Of a stretch of 64,000 nucleotides of DNA, positions 44,281-52,330 are shown one piece after another. Numbering within the stretch: position 1 is the first letter of the stretch; each line of letters starts with the position of its first letter. This DNA comes from an uncultured Woeseia sp. (GTDB taxonomy: Bacteria > Pseudomonadota > Gammaproteobacteria > Steroidobacterales > Woeseiaceae). Location of the stretch: NCBI GenBank assembly GCA_913031125.1, contig CAJWFK010000014.1, forward strand, positions 1-64,000, given 5' to 3'. The position numbers and the translations under genes were made by a program. Below the pieces are notes generated by a model. It was given only the letters and a program-made list of their open reading frames with translations, was not told where the DNA came from and did no database searches.

Positions 44281-45589
44281 TAAAAAGTCCCTTCGACCAT
44301 CCGCAACGTTTCCGCAAGATGTTCTTGATGAAATTCATCGTGCAGCGGATCAGGGAATCTATGAGATTCGTGGATTTGGTGCAAAACGTGATCTGCCAAC
44401 ATTTGATGACCTTGTTTTACTTGGTGCATCTATGTCGCGATACCCATTGGAAGGCTACCGTGAAAAATGTGGCACTGATGTCATTCTCGGAAACCGCTTT
44501 GCTAAAAAGCCGATCGAACTGAAAATACCCATCACTATCGCTGGTATGAGTTTTGGAGCTCTCGGGGCGAACGCTAAAGAAGCTATTGGCCGGGCAGCTA
44601 GTGAGCTTGGGACGAGCACTACGACTGGTGATGGCGGCATGACGGAGGAAGAAAGACAGTCGTCTAAAACACTCGTATATCAGGTTCTGCCTTCACGCTA
44701 CGGGCTTAATCCGGATGATTTAAGACGGGCAGACGCCCTGGAAGTGGTGGTTGGGCAGGGGGCTAAACCCGGCGGTGGGGGAATGCTTTTAGGGCATAAA
44801 ATCACTGAGCGCGTCGCGGCTATGCGTGATTTGCCTCAGGATATTGATCAACGCAGTGCGTGTCGGCATCCGGATTGGACAGGCCCGGATGATCTGGAAA
44901 TCAAAATTCAGGAACTACGAGAAATTACTGACTGGCAGATTCCAATTTACGTTAAGGTCGGAGCAACCCGAGTCCACTACGATGTTACATTGGCGGTGAA
45001 ATCTGGCGCTGATGTCGTTGTTGTGGATGGTATGCAGGGTGGTACTGCCGCTACACAGGATGTTTTTATAGAGCATGTAGGAATTCCAACTTTGCCGGCG
45101 GTCCGAATGGCGGTTGAAGCACTGCAGGATCTTCAAATGCACCGGAAGGTGCAACTGATCGTATCTGGTGGTATTCGTAGTGGGGCGGATGCAGCAAAAG
45201 CGCTGGCGCTAGGCGCAGATGCGGTATCTCTCGGAAGCGCCGCTATGGTTGCTTTGGGTTGCAATCGTGATGTGTACAGAGAGGATTATGAGACACTAGG
45301 GACAGCGCCCGGTTATTGTCACCACTGTCACACTGGTCGGTGCCCTGTTGGTATTACAACTCAAGATGCGGATCTCGAAAAACGACTTGAGCCAAAACAG
45401 GGTGCGCGAAAGCTTAGGAATTACCTGATGACCATGGTACTTGAGATACAGACCCTGGCTCGTGCCTGCGGAAAAACCCATGCACTGAATCTGGAACCGG
45501 AAGATTTGACAGCACTGACTGTTGAAGCAGCGGCCATGGCACAAGTACCATTAGCAGGGACTAGCTGGATACCCGGTAAAAACAAATAA
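44270..45589 (+). CDS. mgsC: N-methylglutamate synthase subunit C (FMN-binding glutamate synthase domain; GlxD-like)
   Basis: 439 residues of the FMN/Fe-S barrel of glutamate synthase. ITIAGMSFGALGANAKEAIGRAA and TTTGDGGMTEEER lie near the substrate site; GQGAKPGGGGMLLGHKI and VDGMQGGTAATQDVF match the FMN domain; the 3Fe-4S cluster cysteines are in YCHHCHTGRCPVGITTQ. Its ATG overlaps the mgsB stop by 11 bases. The subunit transfers the amine to 2-oxoglutarate, giving N-methylglutamate when methylamine is supplied. Confidence 0.87.
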   Translation: MTTDKKSLRPSATFPQDVLDEIHRAADQGIYEIRGFGAKRDLPTFDDLVLLGASMSRYPLEGYREKCGTDVILGNRFAKKPIELKIPITIAGMSFGALGANAKEAIGRAASELGTSTTTGDGGMTEEERQSSKTLVYQVLPSRYGLNPDDLRRADALEVVVGQGAKPGGGGMLLGHKITERVAAMRDLPQDIDQRSACRHPDWTGPDDLEIKIQELREITDWQIPIYVKVGATRVHYDVTLAVKSGADVVVVDGMQGGTAATQDVFIEHVGIPTLPAVRMAVEALQDLQMHRKVQLIVSGGIRSGADAAKALALGADAVSLGSAAMVALGCNRDVYREDYETLGTAPGYCHHCHTGRCPVGITTQDADLEKRLEPKQGARKLRNYLMTMVLEIQTLARACGKTHALNLEPEDLTALTVEAAAMAQVPLAGTSWIPGKNK

Positions 45590-45608
45590 AAGAAGAAGGG
45601 AATAGCAA

Positions 45609-46916
45609 ATGGCAAAAGATCTGGCGGCAGCCGCACGAAATAAAAATATTAAATATTTTCTTATTAGTTTTGTTGATCTGTTAGGGCAACTCCGAGCAAA
45701 GTTAGTGCCTGCGAGGGCAATAGGTACGATGCAGAAAGAGGGAGCTGGATTTGCCGGATTTGCTGCGTGGTTGGATATGACACCAGCACATCCGGATATG
45801 TTTGCAATTCCTGATCCAGATAGCCTGATCCAGCTCCCATGGAAGCCAGAAGTAGGTTGGTTAGCTTCTGATCTTTGGATGGATGGTAAGCCAGTAGAAG
45901 CTTCACCAAGGGTGGCCCTGAAAAGGCAGATTGAGGCTGCTGGGAAACGAAATTATCGGGTTATGACCGGCGTTGAGTGTGAGTTTTTCTTGGTCAATTC
46001 ATCCGGAGATGGGCTTTCTGATGACATGGATAAGGAAGAAAAACCCTGTTATGACCAGTCTGCGCTGATGCGGCGTTATGATGTCATTAGCGAAATTTGT
46101 GATGCGATGCTGACACTCGGCTGGAATCCGTATCAAAATGACCATGAGGATGCCAATGGCCAGTTTGAGATGAACTGGGACTATGCAGATTGCCTCAAAA
46201 CAGCGGATCGTCATACCTTTTTTAAATTTATGGCGAAGTCCATTGCTGAACAACATGGTTTCCGGGCAACTTTCATGCCTAAGCCCTTTGCGGATTTGAG
46301 CGGGAATGGTTGCCATGCACACGTGTCAGTTTGGAACAAGACAGGTAAGAAAAATTTGTTCATGCATCAGACTGATGACCTCGGACTTTCGAAACTGGCT
46401 TATCAATTTCTTGGCGGAGTACTCCACAATGCTGATTCCATGGCCGCAATGTTTATCCCGACGGTCAATGGCTATAAACGTGTCGACGCCAATGTAACAA
46501 GGTCGGGTGCTACATGGTCACCGAATGCTATTACCTATTCCGGTAATAATCGTACGCATATGGTACGCGTCCCGGGTGAGGGGAGATTTGAAATGCGCCT
46601 GATGGATGGCGCGACAAATCCTTATTTACTGCAGGCAGCAGTTTGTGCTGCAGGTCTGGATGGTATTGCGAACAAACGAGACCCTGGTAAACCGATCAAC
46701 CTGAACATGTATACAGAGAGCCATAAACTAAAGAAGATTCGCAGGCTTCCAGCGAACATGTTGGACGCTGTTCGATTACTGGATAAAAGCGTTGTGGCTC
46801 GATCGGCATTTGGAGATGAATTTGTTGACAGTTACGTCAAGCTAAAGAAGCAGGAGTGGCAGCGTTTCATGCGCGCTATCAGCCCTTGGGAGCGTGAGCA
46901 TACGCTCGATTGTTGA
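45609..46916 (+). CDS. gmaS: Gamma-glutamylmethylamide synthetase-type glutamine synthetase homologue
   Basis: 435 residues of the GlnT/GmaS branch. Active-site blocks are VECEFFLV, NGQFEMNWDYADCLKTADRH, PFADLSGNGCHAHVSVW, VNGYKRVDANVTRSGATWSPNAITYSGNNRTHMVRVPGEGRFEMRLMDGATNPYLLQA. The last stretch is typical of GmaS and differs from assimilatory GlnA. It joins an amine, probably methylamine, to glutamate with ATP. RBS GAAGGGAA precedes the ATG, 19 bases after mgsC. Other GlnT relatives gamma-glutamylate larger amines, so methylamine is likely but not certain. Confidence 0.83.
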   Translation: MAKDLAAAARNKNIKYFLISFVDLLGQLRAKLVPARAIGTMQKEGAGFAGFAAWLDMTPAHPDMFAIPDPDSLIQLPWKPEVGWLASDLWMDGKPVEASPRVALKRQIEAAGKRNYRVMTGVECEFFLVNSSGDGLSDDMDKEEKPCYDQSALMRRYDVISEICDAMLTLGWNPYQNDHEDANGQFEMNWDYADCLKTADRHTFFKFMAKSIAEQHGFRATFMPKPFADLSGNGCHAHVSVWNKTGKKNLFMHQTDDLGLSKLAYQFLGGVLHNADSMAAMFIPTVNGYKRVDANVTRSGATWSPNAITYSGNNRTHMVRVPGEGRFEMRLMDGATNPYLLQAAVCAAGLDGIANKRDPGKPINLNMYTESHKLKKIRRLPANMLDAVRLLDKSVVARSAFGDEFVDSYVKLKKQEWQRFMRAISPWEREHTLDC

Positions 46917-46962
46917 TTATCTGCCAGATTGTTTTTCAAATTTGTAGCTCACGCTGAATAAT

Positions 46963-48390
46963 ATGCTCAGTGCGATCGACATTGGCATCATTTTCGTTTA
47001 TCTGGGGCTATTAATTCCCATTGGTATCTATGCTGGCCGGAAACAAAATACGGTCGAGGATTTTTTTCTCGCCGGCGGCAAGGTGGGTACCTTTTCGATA
47101 GCCTGTCTATGGCTGGCGACCTATGTGGGTGGAGCATCAATAGTTGGTGGTGCAGCTAAAAGCTATGAATTTGGTATATCGGGTGCTTGGTATATCGTTT
47201 GTACGATGGTTGGTTGCCTGTTATTTGGACTCTTTTTTGCAGCAAGAGTTAAACGGTGGGGTATAGAAAGAAACCTGCTGACCTATCCCGACCTGATCGA
47301 AGACGTTTATGATAGTCGCACGCGTATTGTGGCCACAATCACGACAATTATTGCATATATCGGATACGCAGCTGGGCAACTTGCTGCAGCCGGTGCGATC
47401 CTGAGCACATTACTTGGCTGGGACTATTCTTCTTCACTTTTGTTGGCCAGTGGCATTGTCGTCATTTATACAGCTACAGGTGGGTTTCTTGCTATTACCT
47501 ACACTGATTGGCTGCAGTTTGCTTTGCTCTTCATAGGAGTGGTGCTTGTTGGAATACCAATCGCGATTGCAAACGGCGGAACATGGGAACTTATGAGTGT
47601 GCGGCTTCCTCAAGGTCATTTCAATCCAATCGGCTGGGGTCTTCCTGCTATGGTGGCAATGAGCGTCTCCATGCCGCTAAGTTTTTTTGTTGCGATGGAT
47701 AGCTATACCAGAGTGTTTGCAGCAAAGAATGAACAGGTTGCTCGACGCGGAACTTTGTTAGCAGTTGTTTTCTTTTTACCACTGGCTGTAGGAACAGCCT
47801 GGATCGGGATGACCGCTGCAATGCTTTTCCCCGACATGGAAAATAGCAGTAACATACTGTCCTATTTTGTCTTGAGTACCTTCCCCAGTGGTCTTAAGGG
47901 GCTGATGTTGGTAGGTATACTTGCTGCCCTTATGTCGTCAACCGATATCTGTATCCTTACTGCATCGGCAAATGGAAGTAGGGATATATACCAGCGCTTT
48001 ATGAATCCTGGCGTTTCTTCAAAAACAATGTTCAGGATGAGTATTGGGTTAGCTTTGGCTATTGGTATAGCGGCCGCCATAATTGCCTGGCAGATGCAGG
48101 ATATCGTGAACATCCTGCTCCTCGCATTCACTATTAGCACTGCTGCACTATTTGTGCCGACCATTGTGATGGCATTCCGTTCAAAATCCAGCACTAGTGC
48201 AGGATTTTGGAGTATTACCTTGTCGTTAATTACGGTGATCACCTGGTATATCGCATCGACATTGGAATTAAACTCTTTGTTTGGCATCGATCCTCTATGG
48301 CCTGGTCTTGTAATTTCAATGGTTGTGTTTATTGGTATTAGTGTTTTTAGGAGTATAGGGTTAAGATCAGAACATACTGGCAGTAAATAA
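46963..48390 (+). CDS. Sodium:solute symporter (SSS family)
   Basis: 475 residues with about 13 transmembrane helices. SSS signatures include VEDFFLAGGKVGTFSIACLWLATYVGGASIVGGAAKSYEFG, LLTYPDLIEDVYDSRTR and LLVGILAALMSSTDICILTASANGSRDIYQRF (the last begins MLVGIL in the protein). The Na+-site serines sit in MSSTD. It follows gmaS by 46 bases and is probably in the same operon, importing the amine or a precursor. The substrate is not predictable from sequence. Confidence 0.9.
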   Translation: MLSAIDIGIIFVYLGLLIPIGIYAGRKQNTVEDFFLAGGKVGTFSIACLWLATYVGGASIVGGAAKSYEFGISGAWYIVCTMVGCLLFGLFFAARVKRWGIERNLLTYPDLIEDVYDSRTRIVATITTIIAYIGYAAGQLAAAGAILSTLLGWDYSSSLLLASGIVVIYTATGGFLAITYTDWLQFALLFIGVVLVGIPIAIANGGTWELMSVRLPQGHFNPIGWGLPAMVAMSVSMPLSFFVAMDSYTRVFAAKNEQVARRGTLLAVVFFLPLAVGTAWIGMTAAMLFPDMENSSNILSYFVLSTFPSGLKGLMLVGILAALMSSTDICILTASANGSRDIYQRFMNPGVSSKTMFRMSIGLALAIGIAAAIIAWQMQDIVNILLLAFTISTAALFVPTIVMAFRSKSSTSAGFWSITLSLITVITWYIASTLELNSLFGIDPLWPGLVISMVVFIGISVFRSIGLRSEHTGSK

Positions 48391-48479
48391 AAAAAGTAAT
48401 TAAAACAATAATATATAATAATAAATTAATGTATATTATATAATATTTTTGTTGGCAGGTAGCAAAAGGGGTTCTGCTC

Positions 48480-48638
48480 ATGAATAATACCGTTGGCAAT
48501 TGGGCTATAGGTACACTGCTCGGGGTTGTGATTTACATTCCGTTTACATTATTGGCCGCAGAATCCTATCCGACTTGGCCCAGCATTCCAGATATTACTG
48601 TTGAACCGCGCAAGGTAAAAAGTATTTTGTGCCAATAG
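48480..48638 (+). CDS. Small single-span membrane protein (52 residues)
   Basis: Begins MNNTVGNWAIGTLLGVVI and has one hydrophobic helix (about residues 9-26), then a Pro-rich hydrophilic tail (SYPTWPSIPDITVEPRK). AAAAGGGG lies eight bases before the ATG, which supports translation. It follows the SSS transporter gene by 89 bases on the same strand, and small one-helix partners of transporters are common, so it may be an accessory subunit. No family is recognised. Confidence 0.5.
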   Translation: MNNTVGNWAIGTLLGVVIYIPFTLLAAESYPTWPSIPDITVEPRKVKSILCQ

Positions 48639-48659
48639 TGGAGTAGGGGTTGTCTTGAA

Positions 48660-48683
48660 GAAACAAATGCATTTATTTGTTTC
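48660..48683. terminator. Possible bidirectional hairpin between convergent genes
   Basis: Perfect 9-bp inverted repeat GAAACAAAT / ATTTGTTTC with a six-base loop, overlapping the stop codon of the HpcH-type lyase gene and lying 21 bases beyond the small membrane protein gene. It is AT-rich and has only short T runs, so it would be a weak terminator. Confidence 0.4.
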
Positions 48684-49536
48684 GTTCAACTATTTTTAGG
48701 ATACGTTTTGCTTTCAGCCAATGCGGCCGGTCAATCATTTCGCCGTCCATAGCGATTGCGCCACTGTCTGGATTTTGTCGAAATAATTCAACAATACGTT
48801 CAGAACGTTCGATCACCGTTGGAGATGGTCTGAAGGCTTCATTAATAACTGGGATTTGATCAGGGTGAATGGCTAGCATACCCTCGAACCCATCCCGGTT
48901 GGCTGTCGCGGCATATTTTTCGAGGCCTTCTAAATCTTTGAAATCAGTGTAAACCGTGTCTATCGCGGGAACAGCGGACGCACTGGCTGCAAATAAGCAC
49001 AATGAACGGGCAAGCTCATAAGGACCTAGCCATCTTCCATTTTCGCGTGTTGCAGTTGCGCCTAACGCTGTCGATAGGTCTTCAGCTCCCCAGGTAAGAC
49101 CGGCTAGGCGATCCGATGCCGTTGTATATTCATGCAGAGAAAAAATAGCAGCAGGATTTTCTGTTGCGATTGGTAGTATTTTTATCTTACCGAGAGGTAA
49201 GTCATTTTCAGCTTCAAGAGCTTCGCAAAGCTTTGCAAGCTGATTGGTGTCCGATGCATTTCTTGGTTTTGGTAACACTATGCCAAATGGGCTTGAAGGT
49301 ATGATAGTTCGGAGGTCCTCGATCGCGTCACTGGTGTCTAATGCGTTGATACGAACCCAAATTTGTTGTTGATTTTCTCCTTGTAAGTAGGCTGCTGTAA
49401 TTTTTCGAGCCGCCGGACGATTGTCTGCTGTGACCGAGTCTTCTAGATCGATGATTAATGCATCAGCCCCGGTAGTAGCTGCTTTTTCAAGCTTACGCTC
49501 ACTATTGCCTGGAACGAAAAGAAAGCTTCTGTTCAC
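48673..49536 (-). CDS. HpcH/HpaI-family CoA ester lyase (CitE-like)
   Basis: A 287-residue TIM-barrel lyase. MNRSFLFVPGNSERKLEKAATTGADALIIDLEDSVT carries the family N-terminus, with the Arg of RINALDT, the Glu in ATENPAAIFSL, and the metal-site Asp in AVPAIDTVYTDFKD. Members cleave (S)-citramalyl-CoA, malyl-CoA or beta-methylmalyl-CoA. Its start overlaps the stop of the MaoC hydratase gene by four bases (ATGA). A hydratase-lyase pair such as mesaconyl-C4/C1-CoA hydratase with citramalyl- or methylmalyl-CoA lyase is implied. Confidence 0.88.
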   Translation of the reverse strand: MNRSFLFVPGNSERKLEKAATTGADALIIDLEDSVTADNRPAARKITAAYLQGENQQQIWVRINALDTSDAIEDLRTIIPSSPFGIVLPKPRNASDTNQLAKLCEALEAENDLPLGKIKILPIATENPAAIFSLHEYTTASDRLAGLTWGAEDLSTALGATATRENGRWLGPYELARSLCLFAASASAVPAIDTVYTDFKDLEGLEKYAATANRDGFEGMLAIHPDQIPVINEAFRPSPTVIERSERIVELFRQNPDSGAIAMDGEMIDRPHWLKAKRILKIVERNK

Positions 49537-49988
49537 TGCGGTTTCTTTAACATTAACGCCATTCGCTTACACTCCCCAACAAGTTCATTGTCTTGGTTAT
49601 ACGCACGATGTGCAAAGGTCACAATGCCATTATCTGGCCGGGAATTGCTTTGCCGTACCTCAAGCACTTCAGTTTCGATACGGATTGTGTCGTCGTGAAA
49701 TAAGGGTTTGGGGAAGCGGACTTCATCCCACCCGAGGTTTGCGACGGCTGTTTCATCGGTTGTATCCCCAACTGAGATTCCTACCATCAAAGAAAGGGTG
49801 AGACAGCTGTTTACTATTCTTGTGCCGAACTCTGTACCTTTCATGTATTCCTCATCAAGGTGGAGTTTGGCCGGGTTAAGAGTAAATTTGCTAAACGATA
49901 CGTTGTCTTCTTCAGTGATAGTTTTGGTAATACCATGCTGGAACACTTGTCCGACGTGAAATTCCTCGAAATAGAGTCCAGACATCTT
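49533..49988 (-). CDS. MaoC-family hydratase
   Basis: About 151 residues of the hotdog-fold (R)-hydratase family, from the ATG at 49988 with AAGGA seven bases upstream. FHVGQVFQHGITKTITEEDNVSFSKFTLNPAKLHLDEEYMK contains the hydratase-2 type Asp/His positions (NPAKLHLD). The C-terminal half has LGWDEVRFPKPLFHDDTIRIETEVLEVR. It probably hydrates a short branched enoyl-CoA for the lyase encoded after it. Confidence 0.85.
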   Translation of the reverse strand, partial: KMSGLYFEEFHVGQVFQHGITKTITEEDNVSFSKFTLNPAKLHLDEEYMKGTEFGTRIVNSCLTLSLMVGISVGDTTDETAVANLGWDEVRFPKPLFHDDTIRIETEVLEVRQSNSRPDNGIVTFAHRAYNQDNELVGECKRMALMLKKPQ

Positions 49989-50062
49989 GTATTCCTTAAT
50001 TGGCACTGCTGGGTGTCATGATAGAAAACCGAAAGCGACAGGGCTAGTTATTTTCATGACAT

Positions 50063-50115
50063 ACTAGGTGATTTCTACAATTCCGGATGGAATCATGCTA
50101 TCTGAAATACCTAGT
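50063..50115. other. Nested inverted repeat in divergent intergenic region
   Basis: Outer arms ACTAGGTGATTTC (50063-50075) and GAAATACCTAGT (50104-50115) pair over 12 positions with one bulge. An inner pair ATTCC (50080-50084) / GGAAT (50089-50093) forms a second small stem. It lies between the MaoC gene and the capA-like gene, 75 bases upstream of the former. It could be an operator pair or an RNA structure in a 5' leader. Confidence 0.45.
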
Positions 50116-50235
50116 TTATATCACTAAAACTGCATTTAATAATTAGTTATAAATGATATTTAATGTGAATTATACGAGTATTAGTACTAACAATGTTAGG
50201 ATTTCATTTAAGCATAAAGACAGGGGGTGAATATA

Positions 50236-51438
50236 GTGAGAGGTTGCCGCAGGTTTACCGTAATACTGATTTATTTGGTCTATTGGTTCTTTGGGAGCGT
50301 GGCAATTCCTCAAGAAGAGGATTGGAACCAAAGGGTAGATGCGCTATTGGAAAATAGCGAAGACGACATTGTATTAACCGCAGTGGGAGATATGATTTTT
50401 AACAGGGAGATCACGGATTATCCGGAAGATTCCTATCAAAATCTTTACCGCGTTATTCAAGGAGCTGATATCGGATTTGGAAACCTTGAAATGTCGCTTA
50501 ATGAAACACCGGAGCTCCAAAAAGGGACTTATAACTTCCGAAGAGGGGAAGAGTTTGGCTGGGAAATACTTAAACTGGGGATAAACCTAGTAGGGTTAGC
50601 GAATAATCATGCTTTTGATTATGGGGCTCCTGGCTTGCTCGATAGCATGAGAATCTTAAGGCAAAGCGGAATAGCTTTTGCCGGTGCCGGCAAGAATTTA
50701 GTGGCTGCACAGGCCCCTGTTTATCGTCAGGTTGATCGAACCCGATTTGCTCTATTGTCTTTCATGTCAGGTGGTGACTGGCCAAAAACAGATCCAGATG
50801 AGCCTTCTATTAATGTTCTTAATGCACCCAAAGTATTCTTGGATGGTGATAATGGGCTGGATGGTCGCGGTGTTCCGGCGCCATTAGCATCCGATGTGCG
50901 TGCAATGGAGGATGCGATTGTTCTGGCGAAGCGTCATGCAGATATTGTTTTGGTTGCTTATCATTTGCACTGGGTTCCGCATTCCAGGGCCTATCCCTTG
51001 CCAGATCAGGTGCCGCCTCATCAAAGGCTTGTGCTCTACCGGGCAATAGATGCTGGAGCCGACGTGATACTGGGCTCAGGACCTCATGTTTTACGTGGTA
51101 TTGAGATGTACAAGGGGAAGCCGATATTTTACAGTCTTGGCGATTTTATCTATCAATACAGGACTAAGGGGATACCGGAAATATACTGGCAGCGGGACGA
51201 ACAGAAAGATGTCCGGGAAGAGTTCGATACGGTTGTGGCAAGGCTTATGATCAGGAATAAGGCAATATCAAAAATTCAGTTGATACCGGTGTCGCAGGAG
51301 ATGACTGGCCCCCGAACTGGATCCCCAAGTCTTGCGGATAGACGCAGCAGAGATAGGATCCTAGGGTCTATTATCGATTTGTCAGCGGATTTTGGTACCA
51401 AGATAAAAATTAATGGCTGGTATGGGGAGGTAGAATGA
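50236..51438 (+). CDS. CapA/PgsA-family exported metallophosphoesterase-like protein
   Basis: About 400 residues of the poly-gamma-glutamate synthesis CapA family. A signal or anchor helix (RFTVILIYLVYWFFGSVAI) is followed by VLTAVGDMIFNREI, IGFGNLEMSLNE, LVGLANNHAFDYG, VAYHLHWV, GSGPHVLRGIEMYKGKPIFYSLGDFIYQ, the metallophosphatase-like motif series. GTG 50236 is chosen over GTG 50227 because AGGGGG then lies eight bases upstream. The capBC ligase genes are absent here, so polyglutamate synthesis is not implied. It starts a tightly packed operon of five genes. Confidence 0.85.
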   Translation: MRGCRRFTVILIYLVYWFFGSVAIPQEEDWNQRVDALLENSEDDIVLTAVGDMIFNREITDYPEDSYQNLYRVIQGADIGFGNLEMSLNETPELQKGTYNFRRGEEFGWEILKLGINLVGLANNHAFDYGAPGLLDSMRILRQSGIAFAGAGKNLVAAQAPVYRQVDRTRFALLSFMSGGDWPKTDPDEPSINVLNAPKVFLDGDNGLDGRGVPAPLASDVRAMEDAIVLAKRHADIVLVAYHLHWVPHSRAYPLPDQVPPHQRLVLYRAIDAGADVILGSGPHVLRGIEMYKGKPIFYSLGDFIYQYRTKGIPEIYWQRDEQKDVREEFDTVVARLMIRNKAISKIQLIPVSQEMTGPRTGSPSLADRRSRDRILGSIIDLSADFGTKIKINGWYGEVE

Positions 51439-51878
51439 ACCAGGTAGTTGATTTCGGCTCAAAACGGCGAATTTGGTTATCTTATGCCTTTGCATGCCTA
51501 GCGTGTTGGGGCATATGGGCGTTTCTTGCAAAAATTACAACTACAGAGGTGGGCGCTGCAGAAACACAGTTCCTGTTTACATTAGGTATGGTTCCGTTCG
51601 CTTTAGTTTTTGCTATTCGCAGTGGGCTTGGCTCGCTGGTCTCTGATCGAATTGGCGTTGGGTACGGCATTATTAACGGATTACTTACGGGTGTCGGGAC
51701 AATCCTTATGTTCTCAGCGTTTCGCAATGGCCCGGCGAGTGTTATCACACCAGTGTCCGGGGCGTACCCGCTTGTCACCGTATTGCTAGCAATGGTCATA
51801 TTAGGGGAGCGCTTGAATTATATTCAGTACATTGGGCTCGCTGCCGCGTTGGCAGGACTTACACTTATAGCGATGTAA
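51435..51878 (+). CDS. Single-domain EamA/DMT transporter subunit 1
   Basis: A 147-residue membrane protein with about five helices and one EamA repeat: FACLACWGIWAFLAKITTTEVG, FLFTLGMVPFALVFAI, INGLLTGVGTILMFSAFRNGPASVITPVSGAYPLVTVLLAMVILGERLNYIQYIGLAAALAGLTLIAM. Usual EamA exporters have two such repeats in one chain; here the second repeat is the next gene, two bases on. It overlaps the capA-like stop by four bases. The two probably form a heterodimer. Confidence 0.83.
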   Translation: MNQVVDFGSKRRIWLSYAFACLACWGIWAFLAKITTTEVGAAETQFLFTLGMVPFALVFAIRSGLGSLVSDRIGVGYGIINGLLTGVGTILMFSAFRNGPASVITPVSGAYPLVTVLLAMVILGERLNYIQYIGLAAALAGLTLIAM

Positions 51879-51880
51879 TA

Positions 51881-52330
51881 ATGACTAATTGGTTGATTCT
51901 TGCTCTGTTGGCTGCATTAAGTTATGGATTTGTAGGGTTTCTGCAAAAAATCAGCGTTTTCCGGTTGTCTGCATCAGCTCTTGTCGTATGGGTTGTCGTC
52001 GGACTGGTACTTGCCACACCATTATTTATTCCATTTTGGTCACAAACACAAGACGGACTCATAGATATCGATATGATCCTTATTGGTATCGCGAGCGGGC
52101 TTTTCAACGGCGCCGGAACTTGGTTCTTATTTAGGAGCCTGGAACTCGGAGGGAAGGCATCGATCACTATCCCGTTGACCGCTTTGTACCCACTTGTTAC
52201 CGTGGCGCTATCTATTATGTTGCTTGGTGAGCAACTTGTGACACATCAATGGCTAGGTGTTGCGCTCGCCTCTCTGGGTGCCGCGTTGTTATCCTATGAA
52301 AGAATCCCGGAAAGCTCACATGGCATCTAA
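51881..52330 (+). CDS. Single-domain EamA/DMT transporter subunit 2
   Basis: A 149-residue partner of the previous protein with the same architecture: LLAALSYGFVGFLQKIS, ALVVWVVVGLVLATPLFIPFW, IASGLFNGAGTWFLFRSLELGGKASITIPLTALYPLVTVALSIMLLGEQLVTHQWLGVALASLGAALLSYE. It resembles subunit 1 across the repeat, indicating duplication. Its stop lies 11 bases inside the start of the Gfo/Idh/MocA gene. The exported or imported compound is unknown; sugars handled by the neighbouring enzymes are candidates. Confidence 0.83.
   Translation: MTNWLILALLAALSYGFVGFLQKISVFRLSASALVVWVVVGLVLATPLFIPFWSQTQDGLIDIDMILIGIASGLFNGAGTWFLFRSLELGGKASITIPLTALYPLVTVALSIMLLGEQLVTHQWLGVALASLGAALLSYERIPESSHGI

Noticed and set aside
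50236-51438. Poly-gamma-glutamate capsule locus
   Set aside because: Only a CapA-like gene is present; capB and capC are missing and the neighbours are sugar enzymes and a transporter.
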